Below, one piece after another: positions 54,241 through 57,625 of a DNA stretch of 57,625 bases (its first letter is position 1; every line of letters begins with the position of its first letter). The DNA lies in NCBI GenBank assembly GCA_001803415.1, contig MHDC01000038.1, positions 1 through 57,625 of the forward strand. Direction: 5' to 3'. Made by a program: the position numbers and the translations under genes. The stretch is from Microgenomates group bacterium RBG_16_45_19. Lineage in GTDB: Bacteria; Patescibacteriota; Microgenomatia; UBA1400; RBG-16-45-19. The notes below the pieces were generated by a model, which had not been told where the DNA came from, ran no database searches, and saw only the letters and a list, made by a program, of their open reading frames with translations.

Positions 54241-55161
54241 ATGGAAAATCAAATTAATGTTGGTAATCAAAATACCCAGCAAATCGGTCAAAATCCTATT
54301 AACCAAAATGTACAAACTACAGGAAATCCGAAGGTAAAATATTTGGCCTTAGGAATAGTGGTTTTTCTTGGATTTTTACTTTTTGGTCTTGGTGGGTATT
54401 ACTTTGGTAAACAGTCAACAAATTCCTATCAGGATTCAAAAAAAACAGCAAATCAACCTCTCCCCTCTTCGACTACTACTGAAGCTGACGACGCGGCCGA
54501 CTGGAAAGTATATTCAAATGAGAAGTATGGATTTGAAGTAAAATACGATCCTGAATCAAGTCCAACCGAACAAGTTGGAACCGAAGACACTGGTCAATTT
54601 ACATATTTACTATTGGTTAAATTTGGAACAAATCCGTTAAAATTTCCGCATGGCTATACATTAACAGTTAATAAACAAAAATCTTTAGATGACTATCGTA
54701 CGGAGTTAATTGGTCACAGCACTGACAAAATTGATTCAGAAAAAGAAACAACGACCAATGATAGTACTTGGACAAAATTAAATTATCAAATATTTCTGAC
54801 AACAGATTATATTCCTGTTACAACAGCAATTTTAAGCAAATCTGGATATAGTTATACTATAACTGCCAGCATACTAGATATTGACCAAATCCTTTCTACT
54901 TTTAAATTCAGAATAAAATACACTGACCTAAGTGAACTAAAAACTGCGGACGTACTTGTTCAAGATGGGTCGTACTACGGACCACCTTTCGATCCAGATT
55001 TATATCAACTTGAGATCGGACAATCAAATCATCTGTTTGCTAAAAGTGACACAGTAAATCTCAAACAGTATTTAGGTAAGCGTATTAAAGTTAGCTATCG
55101 AGAAATCAAGGGGATAGTAATGGGCGAACAACAATTAGTAATTGTTGAATCTGTTGATTAA
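54241..55161 (+). CDS. Anchored protein with Asn/Gln-rich head, unknown function
   Basis: 306 residues starting MENQINVGNQNTQQIGQNPI. The head (1-30) is Asn/Gln-rich, a single helix spans about 33-56, and a linker of Ser/Thr leads to an outer domain with DWKVYSNEKYGFEVKYDPES, a pattern of many lineage-specific PsbP-like surface proteins. The end (KQYLGKRIKVSYREIKG) looks like a small beta domain. The frame is open upstream into the GT2 gene, but the ATG at 54241 fits the topology. Confidence 0.6.
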   Translation: MENQINVGNQNTQQIGQNPINQNVQTTGNPKVKYLALGIVVFLGFLLFGLGGYYFGKQSTNSYQDSKKTANQPLPSSTTTEADDAADWKVYSNEKYGFEVKYDPESSPTEQVGTEDTGQFTYLLLVKFGTNPLKFPHGYTLTVNKQKSLDDYRTELIGHSTDKIDSEKETTTNDSTWTKLNYQIFLTTDYIPVTTAILSKSGYSYTITASILDIDQILSTFKFRIKYTDLSELKTADVLVQDGSYYGPPFDPDLYQLEIGQSNHLFAKSDTVNLKQYLGKRIKVSYREIKGIVMGEQQLVIVESVD

Positions 55162-55163
55162 AA

Positions 55164-55429
55164 GCGATTGCGGAGCAATCGCAAAAATCGCGCGCGCAAA
55201 AAATAATTGCGAAGAATTGGCATTCTTCGCAAAACGTGTCGGTTCGAACTTCTTTTTATCCAATCGGCAGCTCGCGGCCGAATATAAAAAGGGCTTCTCG
55301 GCGCTCCGTGCGGACGGCGGTGCACGGAGCGCCTCCACCCTTCCGGACTCTTTTTCTCTTTTGGTCGGCGTTCCTGGACGAATTGAGGAACGCCTGGTAC
55401 AAACTCAATTCTTTCGAGTTCAGTGTACC
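55164..55429. repeat. Cluster of hairpins in a gene-free stretch
   Basis: Within 266 bases: an 8-bp stem (55164-55171/55175-55182), an 11-bp stem with TGGC loop (55207-55217/55222-55232), a small TCGGC/GCCGA stem near 55265, a 12-bp stem (55300-55311/55322-55333), a 9-bp stem (55367-55375/55386-55394) and a compound stem (55396-55401/55424-55429 with an inner AACTC/GAGTT). All are perfect or nearly so. The sequence is more GC-rich than its neighbours. I see no gene in 55162-55607; the part after 55430 is AT-rich and carries TATAAT (55587-55592) for the next gene. Confidence 0.65.
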
Positions 55430-55607
55430 AAATATCGGTCGATTTCTCAATCCAAATCCAGCCTTACTCATTATGAGTTGAGGGGTATGGGTTGCCACGA
55501 GACCTTCATATTTTATGATTACTGAGTCCTTGTAAAACTGCAATGAATTTTTTCAAATTACCAGAGAACTTCTCCCCAAAATAAGCTATAATTGCAGATA
55601 GATTGAT

Positions 55608-56402
55608 ATGAAGAAAAATAAGACAGCAATTGTCACTGGTGGGGCGATGGGCTATAAAACTGGCGGCACTTCTATTGGCGGTGCAATCTCCATAAAACTT
55701 GCGAAAGAAGGCTTCAGCGTAATCGTCGTTGATTTAGGCGAAATGGGACAGAGAACGGTGGACGTTATTAAGAAAAATGGCGGGGACGGAATATTTCTCA
55801 AAGCAGATGTTACCAATACGGAGGAAGTTAATAAAATCATTGACACAATCAAATCAACTTATGGTAGTCTTCATTGTCTTGTAAATTGTGTTGCTCGTTA
55901 TAGCCCTGGTATGGGGAAAAATGTAGCTGACATTTCAGAAGAAGAATGGAATAAAACTCTTGAGGTGAATTTAAACGGGTATTTTAAAATGGCAAAGTAT
56001 TCGATTCCCTTGATGCTTGAATCAGGTGGTGGAACGATTATAAACATATCTTCAATTGAGAGCCAGGTAGTATTACCTAACTTCAGTGTTTATTCTGTCT
56101 CAAAGGCTGCTGTTGACGCATTAACCAGAACTATGGCTGTGGATTTTGCTCCCAAAATACGATCAAATTCTGTTGTGCCTGGCTTCGTAAAGATTGCCAA
56201 CTCAGAGAATAACAGAACCCCAGAACAGCTTGAGAAATGGTATAGCGATATTTCAAAGCAGTATCCAATGAAGCGAGTCTGTGAAGTCGATGAAATTGCA
56301 AATATAGTTGCGTTTCTGGCAAGTGACCAATCTTCTTACATCAACGGACAAGCGATCGTAGTGGACGGGGGCAAGACCATCGCTGACACTCACGAGTTTT
56401 GA
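55608..56402 (+). CDS. Short-chain dehydrogenase/reductase
   Basis: 264 residues, NAD(P)-dependent classical SDR. The cofactor loop is TGGAMGYKTGGTSIGGAIS, longer than usual, VNCVAR stands for NNAG, the catalytic Ser is in NISSIES, and the active YxxxK is YSVSK. The C-terminal INGQAIVVDGGKT is typical. The substrate is unknown. Promoter TATAAT 15 nt before the ATG. Confidence 0.9.
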   Translation: MKKNKTAIVTGGAMGYKTGGTSIGGAISIKLAKEGFSVIVVDLGEMGQRTVDVIKKNGGDGIFLKADVTNTEEVNKIIDTIKSTYGSLHCLVNCVARYSPGMGKNVADISEEEWNKTLEVNLNGYFKMAKYSIPLMLESGGGTIINISSIESQVVLPNFSVYSVSKAAVDALTRTMAVDFAPKIRSNSVVPGFVKIANSENNRTPEQLEKWYSDISKQYPMKRVCEVDEIANIVAFLASDQSSYINGQAIVVDGGKTIADTHEF

Positions 56403-56493
56403 TTAAATATTTTATGTCTGATCGGTACCCCGTAAACTAAGACAATCTTCTACGACTCAGCGTTACAATACGGTCGTAAGAAAGGAGTCTTAA

Positions 56494-56595
56494 ATGCAGC
56501 GGAAAATGATCCCCAATTTGGAGATACTCGATACTTTTGTTACTGCATTGTTTGAGTTGAAAAGTTCTAACAAAAAGCCAGTTTTGGCTTCTTGA
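56494..56595 (+). CDS. Possible 33-residue peptide
   Basis: ATG at 56494 preceded by AAAGGAG, with TACAAT about 30 nt before it. It encodes MQRKMIPNLEILDTFVTALF, then a Lys/Ser-rich end and TGA. Short and without a known relative; supported only by the good ribosome site and promoter-like box. Confidence 0.35.
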   Translation: MQRKMIPNLEILDTFVTALFELKSSNKKPVLAS

Positions 56596-56617
56596 TAGTG
56601 TAATTATTGGCTCTTTT

Positions 56618-56706
56618 TGATATAATCCGAGTCAGGTTGATATAACCAGCCACTCAAGTTAGAATAATTTGAAACCGCCAGATTGGTTATATCAGTCAGG
56701 CGGTTT
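56618..56706 (+). promoter_or_regulatory. Extended -10 promoter and pseudoknot-like leader
   Basis: TGA-TATAAT (56618-56626) is an extended -10. The transcript would then carry GATATAACCA (56639-56648) paired with TGGTTATATC (56684-56693), and AAACCGCC (56672-56679) paired with GGCGGTTT (56699-56706). The stems interleave, so they form an H-type pseudoknot or are mutually exclusive. The second stem is followed by GTTATT, a weak terminator tail. The next gene's ribosome site is 12 nt further on. Confidence 0.55.
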
Positions 56707-56729
56707 GTTATTGAATGGAGGTGAATATT

Positions 56730-57050
56730 ATGGCAGAAGAAAGAGCAGGTTTCCAAAGACCACAGCCAACCCGAGATAACTGGACATCTCGGCTTAGGCA
56801 AGAACACGGTCTTCATACGGATGCATCAATGGAAGAAGTTGAGCAGAAGGCGATCTCTTTATTGGGAAGTCCTCCCACAGCAATTACTGGAGCTGAGTTA
56901 GTTTTAGGTCGTAGGGTAGATGCAGGAGATAAAGAAATTACACCCATAATTGCAACTCCTGGATTAAGTCCCGAAGACAGGTTTAGGCTTCTATTGTTAC
57001 GAAAATCTGTGGAGGATATGCAAGAAGAACAGGGTGGGGAAAAGGGTTAA
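56730..57050 (+). CDS. Small protein upstream of a recombinase, unknown function
   Basis: 106 residues starting MAEERAGFQRPQPTRDN. Charged, mostly helical, with a C-terminal LSPEDRFRLLLLRKSVEDMQ. The ATG follows GGAGGTG; an ATG at 56715 overlaps that ribosome site and is rejected. It precedes the serine recombinase by 14 nt, so it may be a partner or control protein. Family not recognised. Confidence 0.6.
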   Translation: MAEERAGFQRPQPTRDNWTSRLRQEHGLHTDASMEEVEQKAISLLGSPPTAITGAELVLGRRVDAGDKEITPIIATPGLSPEDRFRLLLLRKSVEDMQEEQGGEKG

Positions 57051-57064
57051 GCCCTTGTGTCAAT

Positions 57065-57550
57065 ATGGAAGAAGAGCTTGATATAACCAAACTCAAGTAT
57101 GTTTTGTATGCTCGTAAATCAACCGAAGACGAAACGAGGCAGGTAAAGTCAATTGAAGACCAGATTGAAGAGTGTAAGATTTTTGCCAAAAGAGTCGGAA
57201 TAACTTTCGTTGATATTCTTCAAGAGTCGAAATCCGCCAAACGACCAAATAATCGCCCCATCTTCAGACAAATGCTTGATGACATCAAAGGAGGCAAATA
57301 TGACGGAATTTTATCATGGCACCCTGATAGGCTCTCCCGAAATATGCTTGAAGGCGGTGAAATCATTAACATGATTGACGAAGGGGTTATTCAAGACCTC
57401 AAGTTCGTGACTCACCATTTTACCAACGACGCCAGTGGAAAGATGTTACTCGGAATTGCATTTGTACTCTCGAAAGAGTTTTCGGATAAGCTATCTACTG
57501 ATGTTACGAGAGGAACAAGGAGAAGGCTCAATAACGAGGGCAGGATATGA
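57065..57550 (+). CDS. Serine recombinase, catalytic domain only (truncated)
   Basis: 161 residues. Resolvase-type catalytic domain: YVLYARKSTEDETRQVKSIE with the nucleophile Ser, then the hinge ILSWHPDRLSRNMLEGGEI. Normal large serine recombinases continue after NNEGRI with the recombinase and zinc-ribbon domains; here TGA follows at once and the downstream sequence to the window end does not resemble those domains. Probably a decayed integrase/transposase. Confidence 0.75.
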   Translation: MEEELDITKLKYVLYARKSTEDETRQVKSIEDQIEECKIFAKRVGITFVDILQESKSAKRPNNRPIFRQMLDDIKGGKYDGILSWHPDRLSRNMLEGGEIINMIDEGVIQDLKFVTHHFTNDASGKMLLGIAFVLSKEFSDKLSTDVTRGTRRRLNNEGRI

Positions 57551-57625
57551 CCCCCAAAAACTGTACCGGTTCTAGTTCTCAAATCTTCGGTTAAACTTCG
57601 CTCGATTTAATTGGCGTTTTCATCT

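Noticed and set aside
55142-55543. Three overlapping frames (127, 81 and 95 residues) in the hairpin cluster
   Set aside because: They run across perfect stems on both strands, which create open frames by base composition; no motif is seen.
57548-57550. TGA at the end of the recombinase as recoded glycine (SR1/Gracilibacteria code)
   Set aside because: rpoC, rplW, rplB, rplO and adk end with TGA at the expected family end, so TGA is a stop here; the sequence after it also does not resemble a recombinase.
1-57625. CRISPR array, tRNA and rRNA genes
   Set aside because: No regularly spaced repeats of the usual size and no cloverleaf or rRNA sequence were noticed by eye; a tool scan would be needed to exclude short or odd tRNAs.

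Overview
This looks like a chromosomal window from a bacterium of the Candidate Phyla Radiation (Patescibacteria). The reasons are a fused rpoBC / str / S10 / spc / alpha super-operon without rpmD (uL30), short versions of several proteins, very tight gene packing, and many hypothetical envelope proteins. Microgenomates is my best guess for the group, but nothing here fixes the phylum. TGA ends many genes (rpoC, rplW, rplB, rplO, adk), so the code is standard.

Layout. Positions 1-1816 hold the tail of an unknown gene and a divergent pair of metal genes: a CobW-type GTPase and a ZIP importer. A consensus promoter then starts the transcription and translation block (2054-29338): rpoB, rpoC, rpsL, rpsG, fusA, tuf, rpsJ, the ribosomal proteins from rplC to rplO, secY, adk, map, infA, rpmJ, rpsM, rpsK, rpsD, rpoA, rplQ, rplM and rpsI. 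Internal control points are visible: a tuf promoter inside fusA, a terminator-like hairpin after tuf, a hairpin with a T-run before rplC, and a promoter plus attenuator before infA.

Positions 29348-48453 are compact backbone: two CAP-domain proteins, a COG1451-type metalloprotease, exonuclease VII (xseAB), a giant membrane protein with NusA-NTD-like, VIT-like and VWA-like regions, a RecD/Dda-like helicase, an MFS transporter, a thiol-oxidoreductase/cysteine-desulfurase operon, dsbB, acylphosphatase, a PEBP protein, an XTPase, hpt and proline-rich envelope proteins. Many non-operon genes have a -10 box 6-7 nt before the ATG, which suggests leaderless mRNAs. Four convergent pairs share a 4-nt stop-codon overlap.

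From about 48470 the composition becomes AT-rich and the region is accessory. Two 101-bp inverted repeats (99 matches) enclose a 4.8-kb operon with a helix-turn-helix regulator, a GH130 enzyme, a remnant of a second GH130 gene, two GT4 glycosyltransferases and an alpha/alpha-barrel protein. Beyond lie a GT2 glycosyltransferase, an anchored hypothetical protein, a cluster of DNA/RNA hairpins, an SDR oxidoreductase, a pseudoknot-like leader and a truncated serine recombinase. The strongest candidates for undescribed biology are the inverted-repeat island, the NusA-like/VIT membrane protein, and the leaderless tail-to-tail gene architecture.
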